From an uncultured Bacteroidota bacterium (GTDB taxonomy: Bacteria > Bacteroidota > Bacteroidia > JABEUT01), in the NCBI GenBank assembly GCA_903901055.1, contig CAIUPO010000016.1, positions 1 to 64,000 on the forward strand: DNA of 64,000 nucleotides, in the 5' to 3' direction. Every line of letters begins with the position of its first letter. Position 1 is the first letter of the stretch. The notes under the pieces are model-generated. The model saw only the letters and a list, made by a program, of their open reading frames with translations. It was not told where the DNA came from and ran no database searches. A program made the position numbers and the translations under genes. This document shows, one piece after another, positions 20,212 through 31,174 of this stretch.

Positions 20212-20967
20212 CTAATTCCAAACAGATCCACCCTCAAAGATAATTTCTGAAACATCTGCTCCAGCACAAAAACTTTTCAAGTCTTCATTCTCATAGGCAT
20301 TTTCATTTTTAACAAAAAGCATAAACTTATATTCCTCATATGTCCATATATCTTCCTGAAGAATAGAAAAACTAAATACTTTTATTTTCTTTGACTTTTC
20401 CATTTCAAAAAGCTCTTTCGGATTATAAAAATGCATGGCGTTCCCCTCCCAACCAAAGCGTCTATTACAAGGAACTGTTACTGTATATAGGGTATCACTT
20501 TTAAGTGTATTTATTTTTTGAAAATATTGGCCCATGTATATCCTAGTATATTTTAAAGTATCTTTTTCTCTAACCCTTTCTTCGCAATAATCCCTAATTG
20601 GTCTGCAAAGGCTATCGTAACTACATAGTATTGATTTAGGATAAAGCAGACCAGATGTAAAAAGTGGTAAATATTTAAAGTCAAAACTATCCCCCGTTAA
20701 TTTCAAATATATTCTGGATGAACTATCATATTGAACATATACCTTACCATTTGATGAATCACAAATGGGCGTGCCACTAAACTTTGGATACTCATGTGAA
20801 TTACGGATTAATGTATACTGGTTAAATCTCCCATATTTCTTATCTTTAGCAGGGTTTTTATATTTTCGATATACAGTTATATCCCCGTTTGAGGCAGTTT
20901 CAGTGATTGTTCTATAACCACAAGAGCAAAACACAAATACTAAAAAGAGATACAATAAACACCTCAT
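20212..20967 (-). CDS. Hypothetical lipoprotein
   Basis: Signal/lipobox MRCLLYLFLVFVFCSCG. Confidence 0.65.
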   Translation of the reverse strand: MRCLLYLFLVFVFCSCGYRTITETASNGDITVYRKYKNPAKDKKYGRFNQYTLIRNSHEYPKFSGTPICDSSNGKVYVQYDSSSRIYLKLTGDSFDFKYLPLFTSGLLYPKSILCSYDSLCRPIRDYCEERVREKDTLKYTRIYMGQYFQKINTLKSDTLYTVTVPCNRRFGWEGNAMHFYNPKELFEMEKSKKIKVFSFSILQEDIWTYEEYKFMLFVKNENAYENEDLKSFCAGADVSEIIFEGGSVWN

Positions 20968-20979
20968 ACTCTAAATAGA

Positions 20980-22275
20980 TTAATTCCCCGGTGCATGCAC
21001 GGTAGTAAACCCAATCAGTTTATCGTAAAATAGCCCCACTTGCCGGTAATAGGCATATATGTAATAGGTATTGGTGGTTTCAAAATGGTTGCCTTCAATT
21101 AACGTGCAATCAGCATAAGAAGAACCTTTTTTCAGATACGCATATTGGTATTCGTAATAACCTTGTTTCAGATAAGCGGTGCCAATATATCCATGCTTGA
21201 ATTTTTCATAATGCATTTGTAAATCCGGATCGCACTTCCAATTAGAAAGTGCTCCGAAAATATAAATGTTACCTGTTGTAATTTCTGAGTCCATAGGCAG
21301 GTAAAAATCGACATACACGTATTGTGAATTAATGGGTGTGCTGTCATCGTCCTTATCCTGAATAAGGAACTGCCCGTTAATATCGTCAAAGGTGTAATAC
21401 TGCAATCCACCCCGGTTTTCATCTGCTTTTAACTGTATTTCAGTTGATGTTTTATTATCCACAAAAGCTGCTTCGTTCATGGTGAGGTATCGCAAACTGG
21501 TCATGTCAAAGGAGCGAAATTCATTTCCACCATCAAAACTGTTTCCCTCATCCAAATCGTATATGATTGATGAGCCTTGTACATAAGAAGGCTGAATGCC
21601 TATTATAGCATTATCCCATCGCCCATTCTGGCTGATAAAAATCTGCAAAGCATGAAAAGGGTCGGTAATATTTGCTTTCTGCCCGTTTATGGTAAAAATT
21701 ATTTCCTGTTTGGTAAACAAATCTCCGCCCATTCCGCGTTTTTCCTTGCCCGCAATACTAATTCCGTTTTCATAAACCATCACTTTATGGGTAAATATAA
21801 GGCTGTCGGGGTTATTGTCTTTAAATACTTTAAGTATATAATTTCCTGAAAGCAACACCTGCATATTCGCATTTGGCAAGACCAGCCTGTAGTGGGTATA
21901 TTTCTGAAATGTGTTGAAAGAAAAGGCATAATCGGTAATCTGGTCGGTGCTGAAGCCCTTCAGGTAATCGAAAGCAACCATATCGGAGGGCATCCAGTCG
22001 GCATCACAATGGACGAGTGTATACCCATATTGAACATAATCGCCTGCTAAATCATCAAAATCAAGTTGAAGTAAATCTCCTGAATTAAGCGCTATGATGG
22101 GCGGAGAGAACTTCCATCCAATTTGGTGAAGTTCCACACTTTTTATGTAATCTTTAAAAATAGTGTCAACATATTTTGTTTTTCGTTCATTCTCGTTCTT
22201 TTGAGCAGTAACAAGGGAAGGAAAGGATAATGAACCTAAAACAAGAAGAAGAAGCAAGTATATCTTAGTACCCAT
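20980..22275 (-). CDS. DUF5103-type secreted protein
   Basis: Signal peptide from ATG at 22275 (MGTKIYLLLLLVLGSLSFPSLVTAQ); track start 22515 overlaps the divergent gene and is unlikely. Confidence 0.75.
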   Translation of the reverse strand: MGTKIYLLLLLVLGSLSFPSLVTAQKNENERKTKYVDTIFKDYIKSVELHQIGWKFSPPIIALNSGDLLQLDFDDLAGDYVQYGYTLVHCDADWMPSDMVAFDYLKGFSTDQITDYAFSFNTFQKYTHYRLVLPNANMQVLLSGNYILKVFKDNNPDSLIFTHKVMVYENGISIAGKEKRGMGGDLFTKQEIIFTINGQKANITDPFHALQIFISQNGRWDNAIIGIQPSYVQGSSIIYDLDEGNSFDGGNEFRSFDMTSLRYLTMNEAAFVDNKTSTEIQLKADENRGGLQYYTFDDINGQFLIQDKDDDSTPINSQYVYVDFYLPMDSEITTGNIYIFGALSNWKCDPDLQMHYEKFKHGYIGTAYLKQGYYEYQYAYLKKGSSYADCTLIEGNHFETTNTYYIYAYYRQVGLFYDKLIGFTTVHAPGN

Positions 22276-22428
22276 TTCATTTGAAAATATTCCAATCGTA
22301 AAAGGATGATTCAAATCATGCTTTTTTGCCTTGTTTGCAGGCTTTACAGGAGCATCCCGCAATAGTTTAATCTTCATAATAGTTAAAAGCATAAATTTGT
22401 ATTCCCATGTAATAAGTTTCACAAAGAT

Positions 22429-23601
22429 ATGAATGTATATTTTGATAATGCTGCAACCACTGCAGTTGATGCTGAAGTTATAAAAGAAATGCTGAACGTG
22501 CTGCAAAGTAAGCACGGGAATCCTTCGTCAATCCATTCTTTTGGACGGGAAGCGAAAGCGATATTGGAGCGCGCACGTAAAAACATAGCTACACACCTTA
22601 ACGCGTCTCCATCGGAAATATTTTTTACCTCGGGCGGAACTGAGGCTGATAACATGGCAATCCGCAATGCAGTGCAGGATTATGATATAAAACATATTAT
22701 AAGCAGCCCATTGGAACATCACGCTGTTTTGCATAGTATAGAGGATTTAGTACATAAAGGAAAAGTTACTGTTAGCCATGTGGCACTAACCGAGAATGGG
22801 CATATTGACTTGAATGACCTGGAAAAACAACTTCAAAAACATCCGGGTGCGTTAGTATCATTAATGCATGCAAATAATGAAATCGGGAATATTTTACCTA
22901 TTGAAGAAGTTGGTGAATTATGTAAAAAATACAACGCCCATTTTCATTCCGACACCGTGCAGTCTGTGTGCCACTACCCTATCGACCTGCAAAAAATAAA
23001 TGTGGATTTTATTGCAGCCTCTGCACACAAATTCCACGGACCAAAGGGTATTGGGTTTATTTATATTAAAGGTTCAAGAAAAATTTCACCGCTTATTCAT
23101 GGAGGAGGGCAAGAACGTAATATGCGTGGCGGAACAGAGAATATGTCAGGCATTGTTGGCTTGAGCAAAGCTTTTGAAATGGCTCACGCTAATATGAAAG
23201 AACACGCAGCGCATATTCAAAGCATAAAGACACACATGATTAACAGGCTGGAGGCTGAATTAAAAGGTGTGAAGTTTAATGGAGATGCAAAAGGAAATTC
23301 ACTTTATACGGTATTAAACGTAATGCTTCCTGCAACCGATGATTATGAAATGATGCTAATGAAACTCGACATGAGCGGCGTTGCGGCATCTGCGGGTAGC
23401 GCCTGTTCTTCGGGCAGCAATGTGGGTTCACACGTTATTGCGGCATTGGGCCTGAATATTGAGAGAAGGCCTGTAATCCGTTTCTCATTCTCGAAATATA
23501 ATACTATTGCCGAGGCAGATTTTTGCATAGAAACACTTAAATCTTTTTATCCGAAAGATACAGTGGAAAAGGCTTCCGTTGTAGAGAAGGCTGCTACCTA
23601 A
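22429..23601 (+). CDS. Cysteine desulfurase (NifS/IscS family)
   Basis: MNVYFDNAATTAVD, TSGGTEADN, SAHKFHGPKGIGF, SAGSACSSGS. Confidence 0.96.
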   Translation: MNVYFDNAATTAVDAEVIKEMLNVLQSKHGNPSSIHSFGREAKAILERARKNIATHLNASPSEIFFTSGGTEADNMAIRNAVQDYDIKHIISSPLEHHAVLHSIEDLVHKGKVTVSHVALTENGHIDLNDLEKQLQKHPGALVSLMHANNEIGNILPIEEVGELCKKYNAHFHSDTVQSVCHYPIDLQKINVDFIAASAHKFHGPKGIGFIYIKGSRKISPLIHGGGQERNMRGGTENMSGIVGLSKAFEMAHANMKEHAAHIQSIKTHMINRLEAELKGVKFNGDAKGNSLYTVLNVMLPATDDYEMMLMKLDMSGVAASAGSACSSGSNVGSHVIAALGLNIERRPVIRFSFSKYNTIAEADFCIETLKSFYPKDTVEKASVVEKAAT

Positions 23602-23604
23602 GCG

Positions 23605-24378
23605 ATGCAACTGACCGATACACACACGCATTTATTTGCCGAGGAGTTTGATGCCGACATGGCAGAAATGATTCAACGTGCCATTGATAAAGGCGTTACA
23701 AAATGTTTTCTTCCAAACATTGATGTCAGCACTATTACTGCTATGCTGAAAACTTGCGATGAATTTCCTGAAAATTGTTTGCCCTTATTGGGCTTGCACC
23801 CTTGCTCTGTTGATGCATCCTATGAGCAGCAACTTGCTGAAATAAAAACATGGTTTGGCAAACGAAAATTTTATGGGATAGGCGAAATCGGGATTGACCT
23901 ATTTCATGATATAACATTTGCCGAGCAACAAAAGAAAGTCTTCCGCACACAGGTGGAATGGGCAAAAGAAATGAACCTACCAATTATTATACATAGCCGC
24001 AATTCATTTAATGAGGTTATGGAAATTGTAATGGAACTGCATGACGAACGCCTGAAAGGTATCTTTCATTGCTTTACCGGAACAGCTGAAGAAGCAAAAA
24101 AGGTGATTGAATTAAAGACTTTTAAAATGGGAATTGGCGGAGTAGTAACATACAAAAATAGTACACTACCACAAGTATTGAAAGAAGTACCATTGTCGTA
24201 CATTGTTCTTGAAACCGATTCCCCATATTTAACCCCGGTTCCCTATAGAGGCAAGCGAAACGAGAGCTCCTACGTTTGGTATGTTGCAGAAAAACTTTCC
24301 GAAATTTATCGTTTGTCAATTGAAAAAATTGCTGAGTTAACAACTCAGAATGCCATGGAGATTTTTGGGCAGTTCTGA
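23605..24378 (+). CDS. TatD family metal-dependent hydrolase
   Basis: TDTHTHL, GLHPCSV, GEIGIDLFHD, IIHSRNSF, FHCFTGT, LETDSPYLTPVPYRGKRNE. Confidence 0.96.
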   Translation: MQLTDTHTHLFAEEFDADMAEMIQRAIDKGVTKCFLPNIDVSTITAMLKTCDEFPENCLPLLGLHPCSVDASYEQQLAEIKTWFGKRKFYGIGEIGIDLFHDITFAEQQKKVFRTQVEWAKEMNLPIIIHSRNSFNEVMEIVMELHDERLKGIFHCFTGTAEEAKKVIELKTFKMGIGGVVTYKNSTLPQVLKEVPLSYIVLETDSPYLTPVPYRGKRNESSYVWYVAEKLSEIYRLSIEKIAELTTQNAMEIFGQF

Positions 24379-24470
24379 TTAGTGCCACTTACCAAGATTT
24401 ATATCCAATTTTGTTTTTTTAACAATATCCATCCCTGCAAAGAGTTAATTTTACGTTCTAATTTTTTTCC

Positions 24471-26129
24471 ATGAAAACAATTTACCTTACTATTGCTTGT
24501 ATTGCGCCTGCACTTGTGTTTTCGCAAGCCAATGTTGACGTAACACCAAAAGTACAAAACGTTACGCTTTACAGGAACGGAGCATTAGTAACTCACGAGG
24601 GCACTGCCACGCTTGAAGCCGGCAAAACAACCGTTGTGTTTCATGGGCTCCCTTCCAGCATTGACAAGCAAAGCATACAATTGTCATCGAATGGAGATAT
24701 TGTGATTTTATCAGTCACATCACACGATGATTATTTGAGCATAAACATGAATAATTCTAAAGTTAAAATGTGGCAGGATTCGGTGGAAGCACTCACGGAA
24801 GATTACCAATCCGTAAAAAACAATATTTCTATTCTGGAAGACGCAAAAAGGTTACTTGACAATAACCGCAGCGTTGGCGGCACTACAACAGGGACAACCG
24901 TTTTGGCAGTAAAAGCAATGTATGAATACTATATCAGACAGGTAAATGAAATTGATGATTCGCTTTTGTTATTACATAAAAGAGAAGGGAAATATTTAAG
25001 CCGGATCAGGAAAGTTTCCGATGAAATAGCGGAATGGAAATCAAGAACAGATACAGTTGCAAATGATGTAGAGGCAACAATTTCTTCTGACAAAAAACAA
25101 AAAGTAAGTTTTCATCTTTCTTACCTTACTTATGATGCAAGCTGGTCCCCAGTTTATGATTTGCGGGCAGAAGACACTAAACATTCGTGTACATTCTCTT
25201 ATAAAGCCAATATTTCGCAACATACAGGCCAGGATTGGAATAATATTGATCTGACCTTGTCTTCATCTAACCCTGAAGTTAACCAAACGGCACCAACATT
25301 GAACCCATGGTATTTGGCGTATGCATATACCCTTACAGTGACTGATGCCAATGGAGCCATGGCAGGCTCGCCTGTTCCGGGGGTTTATGCATGGTCAACA
25401 AGTAATGCTGTAACTGCAAGTAATACTTCGGATTATTCCGTTATGAAGTCGACCGAGACTAAACAAAAGGAAAACAAATATGAGGCCAAAGGAGTTGGTA
25501 ATACAACCACGGAAAATAACCTTTCTGTGGAATTTCATATCGATGTGCCCTACACGCTTCCTTCGGATGATAAGCCCCACACAGTGGAAATAAAACAATA
25601 TAATCTGAATGCCATTTATCATTATCTCACTATTCCAAAATTGCAGAAAGATGTTTTTCTACTGGCAGGTATAACCCAATGGGAAGACCTGAATATTCTG
25701 GCAGGAGAGGTTAATATTTATTATGCCGGAGCTTATGTAGGGAAATCATCTATCACCCCGGAAGCTACTTCTGACACACTGAATTTCTCGCTTGGTATGG
25801 ACAAAAAAATTGTGGTAAAAAGAACACGGACAAAAGATTTCTCATCCTCCAAATGGATTGGAAGTACAAGAACACAAACTTTTGGTTGGGTGATAACATT
25901 ACATAATTCGCAAAGCGATTCAATTACAATGGATGCGTATGACCAGATTCCAAAATCTACCGATAAAGATATAGTGGTAACAGAACTTGATTTAGGTGGA
26001 GCGAAAGAGAATGCAACGGGAAAATTAACCTGGCGTGTATCGCTTGCGGCGGGTGAAACGAAAAAACTTACATTCTCTTATTCAGTAAAATATCCTAAGG
26101 ACAGAACCCTATCAAACTTATGGCAATGA
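24471..26129 (+). CDS. DUF4139/mucoidy inhibitor MuiA family protein, copy 1
   Basis: Signal peptide; KVQNVTLYRNGALVTHEGTATL; coiled-coil; YDASWSPVYDLRAE. Confidence 0.88.
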   Translation: MKTIYLTIACIAPALVFSQANVDVTPKVQNVTLYRNGALVTHEGTATLEAGKTTVVFHGLPSSIDKQSIQLSSNGDIVILSVTSHDDYLSINMNNSKVKMWQDSVEALTEDYQSVKNNISILEDAKRLLDNNRSVGGTTTGTTVLAVKAMYEYYIRQVNEIDDSLLLLHKREGKYLSRIRKVSDEIAEWKSRTDTVANDVEATISSDKKQKVSFHLSYLTYDASWSPVYDLRAEDTKHSCTFSYKANISQHTGQDWNNIDLTLSSSNPEVNQTAPTLNPWYLAYAYTLTVTDANGAMAGSPVPGVYAWSTSNAVTASNTSDYSVMKSTETKQKENKYEAKGVGNTTTENNLSVEFHIDVPYTLPSDDKPHTVEIKQYNLNAIYHYLTIPKLQKDVFLLAGITQWEDLNILAGEVNIYYAGAYVGKSSITPEATSDTLNFSLGMDKKIVVKRTRTKDFSSSKWIGSTRTQTFGWVITLHNSQSDSITMDAYDQIPKSTDKDIVVTELDLGGAKENATGKLTWRVSLAAGETKKLTFSYSVKYPKDRTLSNLWQ

Positions 26130-26146
26130 TAACAACAAATTATTCC

Positions 26147-27784
26147 ATGAAAAAAATACCATTAATAATTGCCTGTGTCATACCTTCTCTGGTATTTTCG
26201 CAAGCCTCGCTAGATATTACTCCGAAGGTAAAAAGTGTAACCCTTTATCAATATGGTGCACTTGTAACCCATGAAGGAGAAACCAGCATTGGTCCGGGCA
26301 AAACTACCGTTGTGTTCCATGGACTTCCTTCAAGCATCGATAAACAAAGCATACAACTTTCATCAAACAGCGATATTGTTATTTTATCCGTTACATCGCA
26401 CGATGACTACCTAAGCATAAACAGAAACAACACCAAAGTAAAAAGGTGGCAGGATTCACTTGAGGACCTTAACGAAGAGATTCAAACAGTGAACAACAGA
26501 ATATCCATTCTCCAAGATGGGAAAAAATTGCTGGACGACAATCTTAAAGTAGGTGGAACATCAACAGGAACAACTGTTACATCGGTAAAATCAATGTACG
26601 ACTATTATGTAAAACAAGTACATATTATTGACGATTCGCTTATGTTTCTCCGTAAAAGATTGAGCAAGTATCAAAACAGAATGCAGAAAATTGCTAATGA
26701 AGTAGATGAGTGGAAAGCAAAGACAGACACTGTAGCAAGTGATGTGGAAGCTTCTATTTCTTCGGAGAAAAGACAAACTGTGAGTTTCAGGATTTCCTAC
26801 CTTACTTACGATGCAAGCTGGGCAGCCGTTTATGATTTGCGTGCGCAGGATACAAAACACCCTTGCCAGTTCTCTTATAAAGCCAATATTTCCCAGCATA
26901 CCGGTCAGGACTGGAATAATGTTGACTTAACACTTTCTTCTTCAAATCCGGTGGTAAATCAAACTGCCCCGGTAATTTCCCCCTGGTATTTAACTTTTAT
27001 GGATGTAAATAGGACAATTAATGAAATATCAACTGTTTCGGGTAGAACCCCTGCAAAATATGGGGATATTGCAGGTGGTGTCGTTCAGTTTTCTTCAGAT
27101 CGTGATGCGGAAGAATCAGAAAAAACGGATATATATACCACCCGCCAAATTGAAAATTCAACCAGGGCTAACCAATTATCAGTAGAATTCCATATAGACG
27201 TTCCGTATTCGCTTCCCTCTGATGATAAGCCACACACCGTTGAAATAAAGAAATATGATTTAAATGCCTTTTATCATTACCAAACTATTCCCAAACTACA
27301 GAGGGATGTATTTTTATTAGCGGGTATAACTAATTGGGAAGAATTGAATATTCTGCAAGGTGAAGTAAATATTTACTATGCCGGAGCATACGTTGGGAAA
27401 TCATTCATCAACCCCGAAAATACCGCAGACACATTGAATTTTTCGCTTGGGATGGACAAAAAAATTGTAGTAAAAAGAACCCGAACAAAGGATTTTTCAT
27501 CCACCCAATGGATTGGCAGCAATAAAACCCAAACCTTCGGATGGGTGATAACGCTTCACAACTCACAAAGCGATTCCCTTTCTTTGGATGTATTTGACCA
27601 GATTCCCGTTTCTACCGATAAAGATATGATAGTAACCGCATTGGATTTGGGTGGAGCCAAAGAAAATTCATCCGGAAAACTTACCTGGCATATTTCACTT
27701 GCAGCAGGTGAGACAAAGAAACTTACTTTTGCATATTCAGTTAAATATCCCAAAGACAAAACGATACCTAATCTTTGGCAATAA
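26147..27784 (+). CDS. DUF4139/mucoidy inhibitor MuiA family protein, copy 2
   Basis: Tandem paralog of 24471-26129; start at MKKIPLII. Confidence 0.88.
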   Translation: MKKIPLIIACVIPSLVFSQASLDITPKVKSVTLYQYGALVTHEGETSIGPGKTTVVFHGLPSSIDKQSIQLSSNSDIVILSVTSHDDYLSINRNNTKVKRWQDSLEDLNEEIQTVNNRISILQDGKKLLDDNLKVGGTSTGTTVTSVKSMYDYYVKQVHIIDDSLMFLRKRLSKYQNRMQKIANEVDEWKAKTDTVASDVEASISSEKRQTVSFRISYLTYDASWAAVYDLRAQDTKHPCQFSYKANISQHTGQDWNNVDLTLSSSNPVVNQTAPVISPWYLTFMDVNRTINEISTVSGRTPAKYGDIAGGVVQFSSDRDAEESEKTDIYTTRQIENSTRANQLSVEFHIDVPYSLPSDDKPHTVEIKKYDLNAFYHYQTIPKLQRDVFLLAGITNWEELNILQGEVNIYYAGAYVGKSFINPENTADTLNFSLGMDKKIVVKRTRTKDFSSTQWIGSNKTQTFGWVITLHNSQSDSLSLDVFDQIPVSTDKDMIVTALDLGGAKENSSGKLTWHISLAAGETKKLTFAYSVKYPKDKTIPNLWQ

Positions 27785-27804
27785 TATTTGGCTCTATATG
27801 ATGT

Positions 27805-30093
27805 ATGAAAATATATTTTAAGAGGCACACAAGCCTTCGAAGGGCATTCTACTTTTTCCCGCTTCAGCTAATGCTGATGATCATTAAAAAGAATTTCTAT
27901 TATATACTCATCTGGCTAATTTTTTTTGGTTTTATCACTCACTCCATTGGCGCTAAATACGGCGTTCCTTATCTTTTTCTCTACCCTGAATATTTAAATA
28001 AGGTCAATTTTCTTTCCTATCTCTTGCTAGGATTTTCTTGTGGCGGATTGATTATGGCTTATAATATTTCCAGCTATGTAATTAACAGTTTCCGATTTCC
28101 GTTTCTCGCAACACTCGAACGGCCATTTTTTGTTTATTTTATCAATAACTTACCTATTCCCCTTGCATTTATAATCACTTATATTTTTGCTGTTTTTCAT
28201 TTCCGAATTAATGATAATGTACCGACATCGTTAATCGCATTGCACCTTACAGGGTTTCTTATTGGAGTATTAAATTTCATGATAATAACCATTTTCTATT
28301 TCTACCTTTTTGATAAAAATGTTTTCCGGGTATTAGGCGTTGGCCCAATAAAAGCAGTAAAAATAAAATACAACAAGATAAAAAAAGACCATGAGCTGGA
28401 CGTGATATTTAAAACGGATGCACACATGCCATTATCCTATTCCGACCGTTCATGGTTTGTGGAAACCTATATTGCAGGAGGTTTTACAATAAGGCTTGCA
28501 AGAGGCATAAAACACTATCACAATAAATTACTTGAAAGTATATTCAGGCGAAATCATCAGATTGGTTCTGTATTTGAGGTTATTGCAATTGTCAGTCTTC
28601 TTGTAATGGGCATATTCAGGCAAAGCCCTGTATTTATGGTACCCGCAGGAGCAAGTATCATGCTTCTCTTCACAATTTTCATTATGCTAATAAGTGCTCT
28701 GCACACATGGTTCAGAGGGTGGACTACCACTGTTGTTATACTTTTATTTTTTGGTATCGATTATTTTTCCCGCACACACTGGTCTTATTTCTCAGCAAAG
28801 GCTTATGGCCTGAATTATGCTGCCGCACCGGCTGAATATTCATATAGCGCTTTTGAAAAAATGAATGAAGACACTGCAAGGTTGCATCGGGATAAAAATA
28901 ACATCCTGACTATTTTAGGAAATTGGAAAAACCGTAATTCAATAGCTGATTCTTTAGACAATGAAAAACCGGATTTAGTTATTGTAAATACCAGCGGCGG
29001 CGGATTACGCTCATCTCTTTGGTCTTTTTTCACTTTACAACAGTTGGATAGCTTAACAGGCGGTCAACTATTCAGACACACTGAATTAATAACAGGTTCG
29101 TCGGGCGGGGTATTAGGAGCAGCATATTACCGTGAACTTTACCTTGAAAAGGAGCAGGGAAAAAAATTGGATTTGCAAAACAGATTGTTCTTCGACAAAC
29201 TAAGCCAGGATATTCTAAATCCTGTTGTATTTACTATTGCCACCAACGACATTGCTTTCCGCTTCCAGCATTTTACAGATGGGAAATATACGTATACAAA
29301 AGACCGCGCTTATGCGTTTGAAGAGAAATTAAATGCCAATACCGACAGCGTGATGAACAAGCGGCTTTTTGATTATCAGATGCCGGAAGCGCTGGGCAAA
29401 ATTCCCATGATGTTTATTACGCCTTCAATTGTAAATGACGGACGCAAAATGATTATTTCGCCGCAAGGTATTTCTTTCATGACAAGTTATGATGTAGATA
29501 CGAATGTTAGTTACCAACCCATTCCGCAGTCGGTAGAGTTTTGCAGAATGTTTGAAAAACAAGATGCGCATAATCTTGAATTCACCAGCGCATTGCGAAT
29601 GAATTCAACATTTCCATATATAACTCCTTTGACAGAACTCCCCAGTAACCCTCCGATTGAATTAATGGATGCAGGAATGATTGACAATTTTGGCCTTGAA
29701 GAAGCCGTGAAGTTTATTTATACTTTCCGCACCTGGCTGCCAAAACATACCCGCAGAATTATTATTATTCAGATACGTGACCAGGTTAAAAAACAAAAAA
29801 TATGGGGTAACTCCCCTACAGATATTATGGGAAGTATAAGTTTCCCGGTAACCCAATTTTATAACAGCTTGTTCCCGGTGGAAAACTTTAAAGAGGATCG
29901 GATGGTGGAGTATATGAGCCAATGGTATAAGGGAAAAATAAGCTTGGTTTATTTTCAGCTTAACAACGAAGGGAACGATGATGTTTCATTAAGTTGGAGA
30001 CTAACAGACCGTGAAAAAAACATTATCCTTAATTCAATGAAAACTCCCGGCAACCAAAAGTCCCAGCAACAATTGGAAGACTTAATGAAATAA
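27805..30093 (+). CDS. Patatin-like phospholipase domain membrane protein
   Basis: N-terminal TMs; VNTSGGGLRSSLWSF oxyanion-type motif, ITGSSGGVLGAAYY (GxSxG), MDAGMIDNFG. Confidence 0.85.
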   Translation: MKIYFKRHTSLRRAFYFFPLQLMLMIIKKNFYYILIWLIFFGFITHSIGAKYGVPYLFLYPEYLNKVNFLSYLLLGFSCGGLIMAYNISSYVINSFRFPFLATLERPFFVYFINNLPIPLAFIITYIFAVFHFRINDNVPTSLIALHLTGFLIGVLNFMIITIFYFYLFDKNVFRVLGVGPIKAVKIKYNKIKKDHELDVIFKTDAHMPLSYSDRSWFVETYIAGGFTIRLARGIKHYHNKLLESIFRRNHQIGSVFEVIAIVSLLVMGIFRQSPVFMVPAGASIMLLFTIFIMLISALHTWFRGWTTTVVILLFFGIDYFSRTHWSYFSAKAYGLNYAAAPAEYSYSAFEKMNEDTARLHRDKNNILTILGNWKNRNSIADSLDNEKPDLVIVNTSGGGLRSSLWSFFTLQQLDSLTGGQLFRHTELITGSSGGVLGAAYYRELYLEKEQGKKLDLQNRLFFDKLSQDILNPVVFTIATNDIAFRFQHFTDGKYTYTKDRAYAFEEKLNANTDSVMNKRLFDYQMPEALGKIPMMFITPSIVNDGRKMIISPQGISFMTSYDVDTNVSYQPIPQSVEFCRMFEKQDAHNLEFTSALRMNSTFPYITPLTELPSNPPIELMDAGMIDNFGLEEAVKFIYTFRTWLPKHTRRIIIIQIRDQVKKQKIWGNSPTDIMGSISFPVTQFYNSLFPVENFKEDRMVEYMSQWYKGKISLVYFQLNNEGNDDVSLSWRLTDREKNIILNSMKTPGNQKSQQQLEDLMK

Positions 30094-30095
30094 AA

Positions 30096-30572
30096 ATGAG
30101 CATTAAGAAGGCCTGTATATTATTATTATTTCCTGTACTTTTAATTAGCAATAAAGTAACTGTTGTGAATTTTGAGCAACTGCAAAATTATGCCGCGAAT
30201 AAAAATAATGATACTCTTTATGTTGTGAATTTTTGGGCAACATGGTGCGACCCATGCGTGAAAGAGTTACCGGCATTTCAGCAAGAATCGAAAAAATATG
30301 CTGCCAATAAAGTGAAGATAATTTATGTGAGCCTGAATTCGGGAAAGGAACTTAATAAGGTGCAGGATTTTGTTGATTCACATAAGCTCGGACCACCCGT
30401 ATTGCTTCTTTCAGGGGACAACCCGAATGTGTGGATAAACAAGGTGGATACATCATGGAGCGGGGCAATTCCTGCAACAGTTATGTATAAATCGGGGAAA
30501 AAAGTTTATTTTCGCGAAGGGGATTTTACCTCTGAATCCCTCGACAAAATAATTCAATCAAAAAATAAATAG
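30096..30572 (+). CDS. TlpA-like thioredoxin-fold protein
   Basis: NFWATWCDPCVKELPAFQ. Confidence 0.92.
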   Translation: MSIKKACILLLFPVLLISNKVTVVNFEQLQNYAANKNNDTLYVVNFWATWCDPCVKELPAFQQESKKYAANKVKIIYVSLNSGKELNKVQDFVDSHKLGPPVLLLSGDNPNVWINKVDTSWSGAIPATVMYKSGKKVYFREGDFTSESLDKIIQSKNK

Positions 30573-30574
30573 TC

Positions 30575-31174
30575 ATGAAAAAAATAATGTTCATTTCAGC
30601 AGCAATTATTGCACTTTGCTCATTTACAATAACCGGATATAACGTAGGTGATAAAGCCACTGATTTTAAACTCAAAAATATAGACGGTAAAATGGTTTCA
30701 ATGGCAGACTATAAAGATGCCAAGGGTTTTATTGTTGTATTCACATGCAATCATTGCCCGTTCGCAAAAGCTTATGAGGACAGGATTATTGCTTTAAATG
30801 CGAAGTATGCTACTAAAGGGTATCCTGTTATTGCCATTAATCCTAATGACCCAAATGCTGTTGCTGAGGATAATTATACCACTATGCAACAACGCGCAAA
30901 AGCTAAAAACTATTCATTTCCTTACCTTGTAGACAGCACTCAAAACATAGCACATACTTATGGAGCTACGCGCACTCCACATGTTTTTGTATTACAAAAA
31001 TCGGGTAGCGATTTTTTGGTAAAATACATTGGTGCAATTGACGACAACAGCGATGACGCAACCGCAGTAAAAGATAAATATGTTGAAAATGCGGTAGACA
31101 ATTTGCTGGCCGGCAAAGCGGTCAATCCAACCTCTACAAAAGCTATTGGATGCGGTATTAAATGGAAGAGCTAA
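30575..31174 (+). CDS. AhpC/TSA-type thioredoxin family protein
   Basis: Signal peptide; GDKATDFKLKNIDGK, FTCNHCPFAKAYEDRI, GATRTPHVFVL. Confidence 0.92.
   Translation: MKKIMFISAAIIALCSFTITGYNVGDKATDFKLKNIDGKMVSMADYKDAKGFIVVFTCNHCPFAKAYEDRIIALNAKYATKGYPVIAINPNDPNAVAEDNYTTMQQRAKAKNYSFPYLVDSTQNIAHTYGATRTPHVFVLQKSGSDFLVKYIGAIDDNSDDATAVKDKYVENAVDNLLAGKAVNPTSTKAIGCGIKWKS

Noticed and set aside
22276-22515. N-terminal extension of the DUF5103 ORF
   Set aside because: Overlaps the divergent cysteine desulfurase start; a clear signal peptide begins at 22275.
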